Source: Tipula vernalis (Eukaryota > Arthropoda > Insecta > Diptera > Tipulidae). From it: 64,000 nt of DNA. The translations under genes and the position numbers were made by a program. The notes below the pieces were generated by a model. It saw only the letters and a list, made by a program, of their open reading frames with translations, was not told where the DNA came from and made no database searches. The stretch spans positions 261,502,641-261,566,640 of the forward strand of contig OY282560.1 of assembly GCA_958295665.1 (NCBI GenBank), read 5' to 3'. This document shows positions 44,101 to 56,857 of this stretch, one piece after another (position 1 is the stretch's first letter; every line of letters starts with the position of its first letter).

Positions 44101-45389
44101 TGTAGATCTAAAAGCTTAATAACCATGTAGTACATACACACACATATGCATACCGTTTTATTGTTCTTCAAGATGGAAGAGAAAAGAAATTAAATACTTT
44201 CGAGTTTTATTTTTATATTTATTGCTAACGTTTATTGCTTACATTGCTATATACTTGTGCTTAGATCAATGTGGTACAGTGGGTATGTAGAATTAGATTT
44301 TTATTACAAATGTGTTGTGTAACTTATTGTTGTAAAAATATTTAATTATTTTAATTATTTACTATAATCGCGGTGTTCTTTATGAATATAGAAATTAATT
44401 CACATATCAAGCTTAAAAATTATTGTTGTATGTCTCACCAAAGAGACATGACTTCCACCTTTACCCAGACGAAATGAAAATAAAAATAGAATAATTTCAT
44501 AGTTCGCTACTTCGTTCGTTACTTTCCTAGTTATTTGCTTCTAAAAAATCATTATCTGAAACAGTTTATCTTCTTTTACAATAACCCTACATTGTGTTAT
44601 TTTAACGGTTACAGCGTTCTTCTAAAAGAGACATAGTAAAATTCTAAATCACCCATTGACAATTTTTCTCTAACGTAAGAAATATAAAAAGTGGGCTCCG
44701 TGGCGGATCATAAAATAAAGGAATACTTAAGGTCATCCAAATCTCAATCAAAAATACATTTTTGTCCTTCCCCATTTTATTATGCGAATTTTATACATTC
44801 TGGGAGATACACACTTCTTTACTTAATCTTTGTTTAGGAAAACCAAGTGATGTCATCTGCATAATAAATGTTCCGAAAGACTAGAGAGACTTTAGTGTTA
44901 GTGTACAAATCATATACCGAATTATTTCAAAGTCGTATGTAGGTTCAAATCTCCGACACCAAATTGGGACACTAATGAAGAGAGCATAATTTAAATCGCT
45001 CTTTGGTGATCATACATATTCTCTATAGAGATTCCACGAAGGATCTAAAAACCAAAGAAAAGTGATCAATTGTTGTCGAGCAACAAAATATAAATGTGCA
45101 AAATCTCTCTCTGCTTAAACAGCTGCTCAACGAACTTGTAGAAGAAAAAAGTCGCGATTGGCAGAAAGGTCTGAAAATTAACAAGATTTTTTTGATCTCC
45201 TTCATATTCGAAATTTATCGCAGACTGGAGATGAAACTCTAGAAATACAGATCACAATACCATTTAGAGATTAAACACCTTTCACATAAAGTAGATTGCA
45301 TTAAATGAAAGGAGCTGTTAACATTTTCAGGGACACTTTTACAGAACAGTTATAGAATCCTCTTAACAGAATACGAAGACGAAGCGAAA
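41159..45389. other. long stretch without a recognisable gene
   Basis: AT-rich. It contains a short CAG run (41562-41576), T/A runs, and generic open frames (43733-44023 minus; 45023-45205 minus) that match no family I know. No inverted-end pair was found by eye. It could be host intron or intergenic DNA, or TE sequence too old to read. Confidence 0.45.
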
Positions 45390-45620
45390 TTTAGCTTGAT
45401 GACAGAAAACTGTCGGGTGGTCTCTATGTCTGTAAGAAAAGGTCGTTCGAAATACGGGAACTATCAAGACATAACGCTATTTATACAGCTTACAAATTAA
45501 TCGCTTACATTCTAATGGGAAGAATCCTTTGCCTGACAGAAGAAATCATCTATCCAAACTGCTCAGTCGTGGGTCAAATTTTTTTACTTAAGATTATGTT
45601 TGTAATACGACAATTGTAAT
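45390..45620 (+). pseudogene. LINE reverse-transcriptase fragment
   Basis: The plus strand reads LMTENCRVVSMSVRKGRSKYGNYQDITLF (45390-45475 in pieces). This corresponds to the LPxxWxxxxIxPIxKKGDxxxxxNYRGISLL block of RTs. After a frameshift come TAYKLIAYILMGRIL, LTEEIIYPN and VVGQIFLLKIM (to about 45600), the segment leading to the F/YADD domain, which is absent. Only about 70 residues survive. It differs from the LINE relic at 8240 in this block (NYRGI/AYK type, as in the RTE/I/Jockey group). Confidence 0.62.
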
Positions 45621-45921
45621 TCTCTGTAATACGACACCTAAGAAGATTTTGTTTTGATTAAAGTTGAGCATAAGCTACAGCAAACTTTTGGAAATGATTC
45701 TTGGGTTCGGCAAAGAAATGGCATTACAATTAATGCCGACATCATCGTGATAACAAATTATAAATAAAATAAATTAGTTTAGGTCAATAAATTAAGCGTT
45801 TGTAAAGTAAAAGTATATTATGGTTGGAAATATGTAATTGAATTACGGAAATGTGTTTATTTAAAATGTGCCGACAATATAAAATATAGTATATAAGAAA
45901 ATTTAGTGGAAAATAGTAAGT

Positions 45922-46545
45922 GCACCACTACAATTCATCCGGCGCCAACGCGAGATCGCCGCACATTGGGTGCCACCTATTGCCAAGCGGCCTATTGGTG
46001 CACCCCAACCTAGAAAAGAACCACGCAACCTTCTCATGTATGAAGTATGGTAAAAAAAAACAAAATTAGGCACCGGCCACTGGGTGAGTACTAAACATGA
46101 TTATTTGCTTTTAACACGTGGTAATTTTTTGTTTTATTTTTTTCTCATCCACTTATTCGATTTTGACGGCCCATAACGAAATCAAACAAAAACAAAGGAG
46201 TCAAAGTTTACAAACACCAAACAACATCAATCGCGCATATTTATTGCACATTAAGTGCACCTACACATAAGGATCATGGACGATCATGGTACCAATCTTC
46301 AGCACCTTATAGCGCCGTACATTTATATGTTGGTTTTAACACCCAAGAAATATCGATTCCCCGAAAATTCTTCGAATCACAACTCTGCGAACAACAATTT
46401 TACGAAATCACAATTCTTCGCAATAACAATTCATCGAAAAATAAGTCACCGAAAAATTCATATTGAAAGTTCCAAAAGATCCATAATAAAATGATTTTAG
46501 TGTGAGAAATCGTTTATTTTTATTTTTTGAATTGATTACTTATTC
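45922..46545 (+). repeat. composite dispersed repeat, copy 1
   Basis: Two blocks that recur at 47695-48690 are joined here. One block (TGCACCACTACAATTCATCC ... CACATTGGGTGCCACCT) lies at 45922-45978, and a second (CGGCCTATTGGTGCACCCCAACC onward) at about 45993-46490. The second ends in a run of CGAAAATTC / CGCAATAACAATTC motifs. Part of the end (46340-46545) is repeated inverted at 46800-46980. No gag-pol or transposase seen. The open frame at 46255-46494 is repeat-derived. Confidence 0.6.
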
Positions 46546-46799
46546 TTAACAGGAATAATTGTGATGAAATTATTTATTTGTAACAAACAAATTAACAATA
46601 ACATTATTTAAACATTATAATTTTAATTTGTTATAAACAATATAATTTTTATAATTATTGGAACGAATTATATATATACACTCACTCAGCAAAAATTCAA
46701 ATAATAAGAAGAAGAAAATTATAAACAACATATTTTTAAAAAATAATTTATTTGGGAGAGGCTAACGGCTTCGGTAACTCTCTCTCTCTCTCAATTAAT

Positions 46800-46980
46800 A
46801 AAGAATAAGTAATCAATTCAATAAATAAAAATAAACGAAGTCTCACACTAAAATCATTTTATTATGGATCTTTTGGAACTTTAAAAGTGAATTATTTTTC
46901 GATGAATTGTTATTGCGAAGAATTGTGATTTCGTAAAGTTCGCAGATTTGTGCTTCGATGAATTTTCGGGATACCGAAAT
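46800..46980 (-). repeat. inverted partner of the composite repeat
   Basis: GTAATCAATTCAATAAATAA, CTCACACTAAAATCATTTTA and CGATGAATTGTTATTGCGAA are the reverse complement of sequence at 46365-46545. The two arms enclose about 250 bp containing a CT microsatellite (46780-46792). This is a foldback arrangement. Confidence 0.65.
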
Positions 46981-47694
46981 ATCTGCCCATCCACACAACG
47001 GAGCCAACACCATTATCACCGTAAACAACAGGCGAAACAGCTTCATCATCACCGTCATTACTACATCATCACTGCCATCACCTACATCGTCATTGCCAGC
47101 GTCGTCGTGACCACCATCGGCAAGTGAACGCATCAACATCATTACCGCCGTCATGGTCATCATCGACAGCTTGAGCAACAACAGTAGCAGCAACACCCGG
47201 CCACAGTCACGACCGAGGCTGGCCTAAAAGTAGCTACAGCAGAGACTCTTTTGTTGACTGGCCCCAAAACCGACTCCTGACTTCAGAATTTGGCATGTCA
47301 TAGCTTAGATTCTCCGACATGGAAACTCGGTCGATGCGCCACTTCTTCTTCACTTGTGTCAACTCGGACATCTTACAGCTCTGTCCGCGGTACAGCACAC
47401 AGTGAAGGAAGGTAAGAAGTATTCACCGATTATTGGTCGATGCCACTTGCTTCCATCCTATCAGGTGTGAACTTCGAACATGATGATACAAGCATCGACT
47501 AACCGCTCCCTTTCCACTGTCGCGGCACATCGTTTCGATTAGTGTTCTTACGAGATAAGACACTTCAATCGAGCGATCGCCACAACTTTTCGACTAATCA
47601 AATATTAATTAGGCCCTCGAATAAACCGACAGACCGAAACCAAACATGTATCACAGGGAGCGGAAAATCACTTGCGCGGGAGTTCTATAGCGAT
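46981..47694. repeat. low-complexity CAT/CAC tract and GC-richer DNA
   Basis: From about 47005 to 47190, degenerate CATCAC/CATCGT triplets dominate. This yields a minus-strand frame of Met, Leu, Asp and Gly that is not a credible protein. 47200-47690 is GC-richer than the surroundings and unassigned; it may belong to the repeat that follows. Confidence 0.55.
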
Positions 47695-48690
47695 TCATCC
47701 AATGCACCACTACAATTCATCCGGCGCCAACGCGAGATCGCCGCACATTGGGTGCCACCTGTACCAGCATATTGGTCACTATGTCACATGACATAGAACG
47801 ACCAACCGCTGGCCGGCTTGACTAAAAGTAAACGAAACAAACACGAAAGACACAGAACACAAAACAAAATAAAATTAAATTATAATCAGTTATTAGTCTT
47901 TTGTCGAATTTCATTACGGCGATATACCCACATGGTGATGGTAAAGAAAAACATAGTAAATAAATACATATCACTAAATAAATAAATAAAAAAAATTTAT
48001 ACAAATTAAATTTAAATAAAAAGTGGCGTATATTATTCAAACCATAAAGCGGTCTATTCGTGAACCCCAACCTATAAAAGAACCACGCAACCTTCTCATA
48101 TATTAAGTATGGTAAAAAAAGATCGGCCGGGTGCAAAATTAGGCACCGGTCACTGGGTGAGTACTAAACAAGTTTATTTCCTTTTAACACGTGGTAATTT
48201 GTTGTTTTATTTTTTTCTCATCCGCTCATTCGGTTTTGACGCCCATAACGAAATCAAACAAAAACAATGGAGTCTACGTTTACAAACACCAAACAACATC
48301 GATCGCGCATATTTATTGCACATTAAGTGCACCTACACATAAGGGTCATGGACTTACCAATCTTCAGCACCTTACAGCGTCGTACATTTATATGTTGGCT
48401 TTGACACATAAGAAATATCGATTCCCCGAAAATTCATCGAAGCACAATTCTGCGAACAACAATTTTATGAAATCATAATTCATCGCAATAACAATCGAAA
48501 AATAATTCGAAGAAACTTGCGCGGGAGTTCTATAGCGATTCACACAATGCACCACTACAATTCGCGAGATCGCCGCACATTGGTCACTATGTCATAGAAC
48601 GACCAACCGCTGGTCGGCTTGTCCAAAAGTCAACGAAACAAACACGAAAGACACTCAACACGAAACAAAATAAAATTAAATTAGTAGTCT
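47695..48690 (+). repeat. composite dispersed repeat, copies 2 and 3
   Basis: The TGCACCACTACAATTCATCC block recurs at 47703-47760 and, shortened, at 48547-48583. The CCCCAACC...AAGAACCACGCAACCTTCTC block recurs at about 48048-48500, here with an intact CCTATAAAAG (48071-48080) that resembles a TATA box. A third block (ATAGAACGACCAACCGCTGG...AAACACGAAAGACAC) occurs at 47790-47882 and 48594-48682, and GCGCGGGAGTTCTATAGCGA at 47675 and 48520. Promoter-like sequence in a repeat of this length suggests LTR fragments, but no internal genes are present. Confidence 0.6.
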
Positions 48691-49192
48691 GCTCCAGGGA
48701 TGAAATTGATATAAATTCCAAAGAACCAAAATATTGAGCAACAGAGGACTAAATTGGGCTTTAAAGTACTTTTTAATTTTTTGATGTGTTTACATATCGT
48801 CGGTTCAGAATTATCCTTGTCCTTATTTTGCCTATATTGGAGAAAACGGCATTTGGCATGTTCCTGAGCGATTTCATTACTATATTTTGGTGTTCAAATA
48901 GATTTGTTAGAAGAAAGCTTAATTACGAAGTACAATGCTTCTAACTCAAACAGTGTGCAGTTTTGGACCAACTTTTCTTAAAAGGTTTGTCTATGTCCAT
49001 AACATTTTGTCTGTATCCTCCTCGATTTTTGGAAATACGCAAGCATTGTTTATTAAAATAATAATAAAAAACAAAATTCTAAAATCCATTTGTTTTAGTA
49101 TAAATAAAAACATCACAATTTTTTTTTAAATTTTAATTTGAATTAATTAATTAATTCGTGTAATAACTTGATGATTAAAAATTATATTTAAA
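48691..49192. other. no gene; probable 3' flank of the transposase relic
   Basis: It includes, on the minus strand, AATAAA near 49048-49055, about 140 bases after the stop of the transposase at 49193. This is the likely polyadenylation signal of that relic. Nothing else seen. Confidence 0.45.
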
Positions 49193-51000
49193 TTAACTGC
49201 CAAAATTTAAGACTCTTTTATTTTTAATTACTGGTTCTTTACCCTGAACTGAAGGTGAAACATGTCCTTCATAGGACGATGAATGACCATTCCAGATTTC
49301 AATTACATTCGTATAAAATATCTGCTCCACCGGTGGCATGTAGGTAAGCATGTCAGACAAATCTTTCAGTTTTTGTGAATACATTTTTCCGCTAGTTGAA
49401 AGAGGCAGGATTGTGGGTAAACCGGTATCATTTGATTTTTTCTGTGTGAATTTGCACAGAAATAAAATCACTGTCATAACCACAGCAATAATTTATGTAG
49501 GGTGACCCCTTCTCATAAATTAAATGTTTAGTTGTTGTATGCTGTATCTGACTGTAGTTTAACTTATAGGCTGCGTTATGATCCTTGTAATCGGAACAAT
49601 TCGTCTGTATTGCAGTGAACTTTTGCCTTCACTCTGGTAATTAGAAATATTCTTTTAGCAGGCTAACAGGGAATATATACATTTATTTTTAAAATTTATT
49701 TTCAAAACGCTCTGCGCAAAGTCAATATCTTGTATATTGTTGCGGTCCGCTTCCGAAAATTTCTGTTCAATCCAGATGTGGGCAGGCCGTGAGCTTGTAT
49801 TTAAAAATAGCTGTAGAGCAAAGGAAATAATGCAATTCCTGGTTTGCAGCACACACCTATCTGACAAAAAAAATGATGGTTTGTACTTCCTGATGAGAAT
49901 TAATATGTATATGTTGCCAACATTTTTATAAGCGCATTTGCAATGTGAGTACTGCCGTCCTAGAATCAAACGCGGTATCTACAAAATATTGAAAATTGAG
50001 TTTATGGTTTTCTTAGTAACCTGGCCTGTTATTCTACCTATTTACCGACGGAAAACTCAGTATCTACATTATTTCTTCCAAAAACACGCATCATTTTATC
50101 GTATCATTCTAAAATGTATACCTTTTCTAAGCACGAATGGGGTATTTACATACTACTAGCTAAAAACGCAGTCACTGCTTGTGCAAATATGTATAAACCG
50201 CATTTGTTTTTAGTATTTAGTATACTGCATTTACTTTGACTAGGAATCACCTTTATTAGACAGTAAATATTCCAATTTACAAAGGGCTATTACCAAAACT
50301 TTAAAGCGTAATATCTCAATTTCATGCCACCAGTAGATACCGCTTTCGGTTCTAGGACAGCAGAGTAACTTCGCGGCCACAAATAGATTTATACCTAAAA
50401 ATTTGAAAGTTGTTATCTATTTCTAATGAACTGTTTACCTTATAATATTAATACGTACAAAATTGCACTTAAAACTTCTTTATCACCATGAACCTTTCCC
50501 GTTCAAGTATGCACGCAAAATCTTCGCTTATAAAAAGCTAGAATTGTTAGCTTTGAGGAGTTGGAAGACATTTTACAAATCAAAGCTAAATTATTCTAAA
50601 CAGTTTACCTTAGGTAATTTTTATTTAGAATATGTGCCTCGTACTCGTTTATTTCCTCTGCGGATGCAATCAATATCCATCTTTCGCATCGCCTCGCATT
50701 TATCGCACAGATGGTTTTAGGCTGATGGAACCCCAAATTAAACTGTTTGTTGAACGTATCTCTATATTTCCATTTTTTTATGTTGATGTCAGGACATTTA
50801 ATCTTAAATAAGTTGAACATCTTGCTAATGTTGCGGCTTCCCTCAAGAATACTGCAAGGCTCAAGGATATAGACAAAAAATATAACTGGAGAAAAAATTA
50901 GCCGGTATAGACCCAATCGCACGGATATAAATAAAATCGCGGACAATATCGACAGCAGAAATTTGTGAAAATAGACAAAGTTTTAAAAGAATATCTCAGC
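49193..51000 (-). pseudogene. DDE-type transposase relic, QNRN family (copy C)
   Basis: Read downward from 51000: GSRNISKMFNLFKI, then WKYRDTFNKQFNLGFHQPKT with CDKCEAMRKMDI (50830-50690), the zinc-like region. The D1 block is unreadable. After a MITE come REVTHIANALIKML (49950), SDRCVLQTRNCIISFALQL (equivalent of YSDxCxxQNRN, 49870) and IEQKFSEADRNNIQDIDFA (third acidic region, 49770). Then NYSQIQHTTTKCLIYEKGSP (49560) and the C-terminus LPLSTSGKMYSQK with LKDLSDMLTYMPPVEQIF (49390-49300), matching the PISxxKxxDLLxLLEFIP end of copy A. Frameshifts near 50690, 49900 and 49440. It belongs to the same family as 28190 and 58988 but a distant branch. Confidence 0.68.
49952..50363. mobile_element. 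412-bp MITE inside the transposase relic
   Basis: CTGCCGTCCTAGAATCAAAC (49952) and its inverted partner ending GGTTCTAGGACAGCAG (50363) form ends of about 30 bases with a few mismatches. AGTA flanks both sides (49948-49951 and 50364-50367), a 4-bp duplication. The transposase frame joins across it (GREVT | HIANAL). Non-coding. Confidence 0.78.
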
Positions 51001-51491
51001 AACGATTCGAGTTTGCTGAATTTTCTTGGAAAGTTTCGATTCCTTATGATGTGTTTATGATATAGGAAGATACCATAGTATTGAGTTGAAGTTTGAGTTT
51101 ATTTTGCGGCATTTTATTTATCAAATAAGGAGAAGGCTTTGAGTTTCATGTCGGTTGGACTGGACATACAAATTTGAATAAAAATTTGTAATATGTATAT
51201 ACAATAAACATATGTGTATGTATTTTAGAAATATAACCCGCGAATGTATTTCGGCTGCACCAAATTAATTCCGCGTTGGAATTATTACCAGATTCCACCA
51301 TGCGAAATTTTTGTTTGCCTTTGTTCCAATAATGCATTATATTTTTATTATTTCAATTTTTGTTAAAAATAAAAATATTTAGGCGACTAGCGAAAGCAAA
51401 ATAATTTTAATATTAATTATTAGTTACCGAGGGTTAAATTCATTATTGAACAGTTAATTAATTGTTAAATAAAAAGAAAAATAATGAAATT
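51001..51491. other. no recognisable gene
   Basis: May contain the eroded N-terminal part of copy C, but nothing can be read with confidence. Confidence 0.4.
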
Positions 51492-51776
51492 TAGGCTAGC
51501 ATTGGTTTTAGCTGTCTCAGTCAAAGTGGCGCCATTTATTTCTTGGTGTATTGTGTTTCTTGGTGTATGTATTAATAACTAAAAATCGCTGTTTATTTAA
51601 TTTAAAAAAAATTAAATCTTCCTTTACCAAAATTTGCAAACATAATACACAATTGAATAAACATTAGTAAATTTTATTTCATTTCTATTTTAATTTAAAA
51701 ACAAATTAAATCTTCCTTTTCCAAAATTTGCCACCGTCGCCTGTCAAGTGAGACAGCTAAAACCAATCCGTGCCTA
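51492..51776. mobile_element. 285-bp MITE with GATTGG/CATTGG ends
   Basis: TAGGCTAGCATTGGTTTTAG (51492) pairs with the sequence ending CTAAAACCAATCCGTGCCTA (51776). ATTGGTTTTAGCTGTCTCA is perfect on both sides. TA occurs at both borders. The interior holds a two-copy direct repeat (AAATTAAATCTTCCTTTACC and AAATTAAATCTTCCTTTTCC, about 100 bases apart). Tc1/mariner or Harbinger origin is possible; not decided. Confidence 0.72.
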
Positions 51777-52316
51777 TTACGAAAAAAACGGATTTTTTTG
51801 CATAGAGCTGTCAAAAATTAGCAAATATGGGCAAGATTATTGCTTATAATTTTCAATTTTGATTTCTTTTAGTTGGTAATTCTGTGACACCTTTTGCTCA
51901 AAGTAAGAAATTTTTCAACTCGAGCATGGAACTAGTAGGCGGGGCTTGTGACATTTTTAAATAATTTGGTTGGTCGTGTCAATCTTCCTATCTTCTTAAC
52001 TTCCTATCATCTTATGTCATAAACGCACCATTACAGTCGTTTTACCCTAGCTTCATATAATCACCAAAAATTGGACATAGACAACAATAATTCTAAGACG
52101 ACGATATTTCACCAACTGACGACTTTTCATTTTTATGTCACTAAAAGTAACAAAAAGGTATTTAAACATTTCTTTTTTGGAGAGTTCAGTACAAAACTTT
52201 AATGCTGATTTTTGAAGCATTAGAGACAGGTATTCTGTTAATAAATTAACCAGAACTTAGGAATCGGCCAAGATAATTGGTTTAGAATTAAAGGCTATCC
52301 ACATCAAGCATGAATT
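51777..52316. other. no recognisable gene
   Basis: AT-rich spacer. Nothing identifiable. Confidence 0.5.
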
Positions 52317-52635
52317 GCGAATGCTAGTAAACATTTTTTTTAGAATTGTGATATTAAAATAAATTATACATTAAATTTTTGCCTATTTATAATTTCAGTG
52401 TGATGTTTTCAATCAAATTAAATTTAATTAAATCTGAAAATTACTTCAAAATTAGCTAAAACCAAATTCGCTCGTAGTATGGCATTTTACGATTGAATTT
52501 CGTTTTTCTCTAACTTTGAAGTAATTTTCGGATTCAATTAAATTTAATTTGATTGAAAACATCGTACTAACATTATAAATGGACAAAAATTTTATAAAAA
52601 CATGTTCACTCGCATTTAGCATTCGCGCTTCGTGT
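52317..52635. mobile_element. about 320-bp foldback MITE
   Basis: GCGAATGCTAG near 52317 and TTTAGCATTCGCG near 52610 are inverted. Further in, GATGTTTTCAATCAAATTAA (52402) and TTAATTTGATTGAAAACATC pair perfectly over about 20 bases, extended by CTGAAAATTACTTCAAA / TTTGAAGTAATTTTCGG. The axis is near 52480. Non-coding. Confidence 0.65.
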
Positions 52636-55600
52636 TGTAATTAAAATTTAAATAAAGGATGTAATTTACTAACTAAACTAAAAATTATTTACTTATCCAT
52701 TTTAGTTTCACACATAAATAACTATATAACCACAAGTTACAATTTCAAGAACAAAACCACCCCCTTACCTATCAAAATTACAATAAAAAAGTGTTGTTAC
52801 GTTCGTTTGCCATCGGTATTCGGTCGTCTCGGCGGTTAGAATTGAATTTAGTCGAAATTCGAAGAGTTGGCCAACGAAAAATGATTCGATCTTCGATAAG
52901 TCCTACCTAACGCTTACAGAAAAAATTTAATATAAATAATTTTTCGAAAGGACTGAAATGTTACTCTAAAGTATCGAAGTACCTTTTATTTTCTGAAGGA
53001 CCGAAAAAAGTACTAAAGGATCAACATTTTCAACCCTGGTCTGCTCTCGAATTTCATTACGGTGATTTACGTGCGGCATCGTGATGGTGGTAATGAGATA
53101 GTTAAACAGTTTACTAAGCAAACTGCGTTAGTTTAATGCAAATAAAAAATATAATAATCTAGTTAGTTACGATATTCCTAGGTTATAGGGTTGTACTCAA
53201 TTGTTTAACTAGTGTTCAATTAGTGTTTTGCGGAAGTAAAATGTTAAAAATTTAGAAATATAAATAAAAATTATTACCGTTTAGAATATCAAGGAATTTA
53301 AGAACGTGATACTTTAAACCAGTAGAGCAATTAAAATTGGTTACCTTTGTGATGTCTGTTAAAATTAGTGATAGTATTAGTTCAAAAAAAGTGTTAGAAG
53401 AATAATAGAACCATTACATAATATCAATTTGAAATAAAACGATGCCTCGCTTAGGCAAATGATCTCAGTATACGTTGTTTCTGATTGTTAAAGGAGTAAA
53501 ATAATTAAGTGATCCACTATTATATATTTCCGATAAATGATCGTTTAGAAATAAAATATTTCAGTGTTATATTTAACAAGAATAGACCGCAAAGGAGACC
53601 ACATAAATATTTCTTATCGATAAGTATCTTCGTGTTCAGTATTTGATCTTCATAGATTTTCAAGATGCTAATACTCTTGACACACTGCGATTTAATAAAA
53701 CAGATTTAGTGAATTTTTCGAGATTAGTCGCATTGTGTCAACCTTAATTTTATCTCTTAGATTTTGCATAGAATACTTTAACGAGTTCAGCTAAATCGGA
53801 TTTATTAAACAACAGTCTGTCTAGTAGGGTACAAGATTGTCCCTTATACTGGATCAACAGTATACGAGTGCCAATATAATAGAATGTGTTACCCGAGTAT
53901 AGCATGCTAATATTCAGTTCTTAAATACAGTCCTTGATACGGAATTTAATAATTTTCTATGTTAAAATAATATAAATATTCTAGTATAACACATCTTTCG
54001 TTTAGACTATCTTTATTTTTTTTTTCTTAAGGTACACATACGCTTTCCTATAACATAACACTTAAAACCATAACACACACCATGCTCTCCATGCTTAGGA
54101 AAGCTTTTATACATACATAATAACAAATAAAAAGTGTGTGATATAGGCTCAGAGCTTGGATCCGACAAATAGTGACGAATGGTTTTTATCATAATTCCAC
54201 CATTTGCCGATTTGTCGCAGTCAAGTTATTTCATTTAGAGCCTCTAATGACTTCATTCAATAAATTACAGAATCGTACATATTTAAACTCGAATATGAGA
54301 TAAGGTCTAACCTACGGAGCTATATTTAAGTGTTAGTGTCCTGCGGCACAAGACTAATCGTGAAAAAACATAATTCAAAATATGTTAATTTGAAAGTTTA
54401 TTTGCTTTATTCTATTTAGAACTATCTTCAACTAGAGACCCGAATTTCAGAAGAATCGTGTGTTTCTAGTTTCTGTGTTATTATAAAACAGTCTCAGAAA
54501 AATACTCAGACAAAAATGACATATTCATAAAATTACAGTATCAAATCATCTAAAATTAAGAATTCTAATTACACAACGAACAACTCAAATGCTCTTACGA
54601 GCATATTTCTCTTGGCACAAAAATTCATTTCTCCTTGATATTTACAGTATCCTCCTTCCATGAAACCATATATATATTTACAAAGTTTAATTTAATGCAA
54701 TTTTTCATATTTTCCACTTTGAAACTCGATGTTTTCTGTTTACTATTTTTCAACAGCAGAGGCTACATAGCATTTAGTTTCTAAAAAAATTTGTAATAGA
54801 AAAAAACAACACCAACAACAAAATAAAACGGAAAAACTATAAATATAAATTTTCTATTGTCATTTAAAAAATCTAAATTGTAATATTTTCATTTTTTTTT
54901 TTTTTTTGAGAAAAAAAAAAATGAAAAATAGATTTACCTTGTCATGCAATTGAACCATTTTTTATAGAAAAATAAAACAAAAAATGAAATTCTATTTATT
55001 TTCCATTGTTTGTGTTATTTCTTGTTTTGTGCTTATGTGTTGTGAACAAGAAATAAAATCTATTTCCATTTATTATTTTACAACAAAAAATTGGTTATTT
55101 TCCCTAATGATATCAGATTTTCCGTTATTACTTAGTAGTTTTTCCTTTCTATGGTCCGGTCTAATTATTTTCTAATTAATATTGAATTTTAAATCGTGTT
55201 ATATTCGTGTTTATTTTGTTTTTTGTTTTTGTTAAGGTATATTAAATATGTTTTAGCAGCGAATCGAAATTGATATTTATTTGACATTAGAAACAGTGTT
55301 TCAGTGTGTTATTTTGACAATAATTAGTAGCATAACTTAAATAAATTTAATGGTAAGCAATAAAGTCACGACCTCAAAATTGTTTAAAATTACACGAGTT
55401 CGTAAATAAAATTTAATCATTTTAAATTATCTCAGTCGATTTCTGATTTTGCGATGTGATTTCGAATTGATTATTCATTCAATTTGTAACCATTTATTCT
55501 ATTCAATTTATTCTCCAAAGATTATGATTCTGTTTTTAAAAACATAGCATGATGTGCATTTTCATTTTTAAATAAAAATTCGTAAGTAAGCTCACAACGT

Positions 55601-56844
55601 CTGTTATTTAAGTTTTTTGTGCTATGAAAAGAAAATTTTTTCGTAGATCAGGAATTCATATGCAGTCGTCAAGGGATGATTTTGATAACAAACGATAGAA
55701 TTTTTATAAAAAAAAATTCTACTTTTATTATCGTATAAGAAAGACAATTTGTATATATGAAAAATATATATAATTTTCCTTCATCTTTTTCTACTATGTT
55801 TTGGTTTTTCGAATGGTATGTTACAGACAATCTATGCAGTATACAGTAATGTTGAATTTAGGGATGTAAAATATTTTAAACAAATGTACGATGATGGACA
55901 AAATGACAGATTTATATATTAGAATAAAAATCGGTTTTACGCCAATAAATCAATATAGTAATTGGTTTATCCGAAAATTGACCCGAAGCTCAGGTCTGAC
56001 CTAGATTACTGAAAATAAATTAGTACTAATGAAAATAATCAAAATTCTAACAGACGTTTATTTGTGACTTAATAATAGTGAAACGGTCTATTGCTGTGCC
56101 GTCCCTTTAGCATTTCCTTATGCATATTCTTTGTTAATGTTTGCCATTACCATCATGTTGTAAAACAAAAATGGTGCTGTTCCAGACAGTTTAAAATAGA
56201 AAATAAATCAAATTAAAACGATAAAAATACAAGCAGTAAGGAAATGATTTTAATTAAAATTATCAAAACACCTACTTTTTGTATAACTTGTTATACTATT
56301 ACTATCCCCAACCAAACAGTAACAGATTTGGTTGACAATATTTACAACAATGTCCTTAAATTATTTTTTTTTTATATTCAGATGTAAATAGATATTTTAT
56401 CGAGTTTCATATAGATTTCCGCTAGGTGATACAGCAATTGGTTTAAATATTAGCTAAATAAATGATAAAGTTGATTTAGTTAATCAGTTTTCGTCATTGT
56501 CCGTCAAAATATCAAATAAATTGTAAAAATGACCAAATTGTTTTTAAAACTTAACTAATCCAAATTTATGATGTTCCCACCGCCAAAATGGTCGGCGAGA
56601 AAGTTTTATTCAAATGAAAAAATGTTGACGTCATTTTTTCTTTCTGAAGGAAATGCGTATTTCTCACTGAAAATACTTTTCATTATAATTCTCACGGAAC
56701 GAGAATTGACCCCCTGGGTTCTATATTTAAAAAATATTTTATAGCACAAAAACTATGGCAATCTCAAAATCTTTTTTAAGACTTATTGGCGCTTTTTTTA
56801 TAAATTTTGTTATCAAAAGAAAATTCCGAATTGTTTAAAACGAT
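52636..56844. other. long stretch without a recognisable gene
   Basis: AT-rich. CGAATTTCATTACGGTGATT at 53048 resembles CGAATTTCATTACGGCGATA at 47895, so it may share a repeat. A T-run/A-run hairpin lies at 54890-54922. The open frame at 54984-55175 is hydrophobic and not recognised. This could be host intergenic or intronic DNA. Confidence 0.45.
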
Positions 56845-56857
56845 ATCTAAAGCGGTA

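Noticed and set aside
46843..47196. Met/Leu/Asp-rich minus-strand ORF of 117 codons
   Set aside because: Product of a degenerate CAT/CAC triplet tract, with no conserved pattern.
49193..49483. Minus-strand ORF that first looked like the terminal exon of a host membrane protein, with an AATAAA downstream
   Set aside because: The segment LKDLSDMLTYMPP and the upstream NYSQIQHTTTKCLIYEKGSP fit the C-terminal blocks of the QNRN-family transposase relic, and the hydrophobic start comes from the wrong side of a frameshift.
54888..54922. T-run followed by A-run as a terminator hairpin
   Set aside because: Simple homopolymers without a neighbouring gene.
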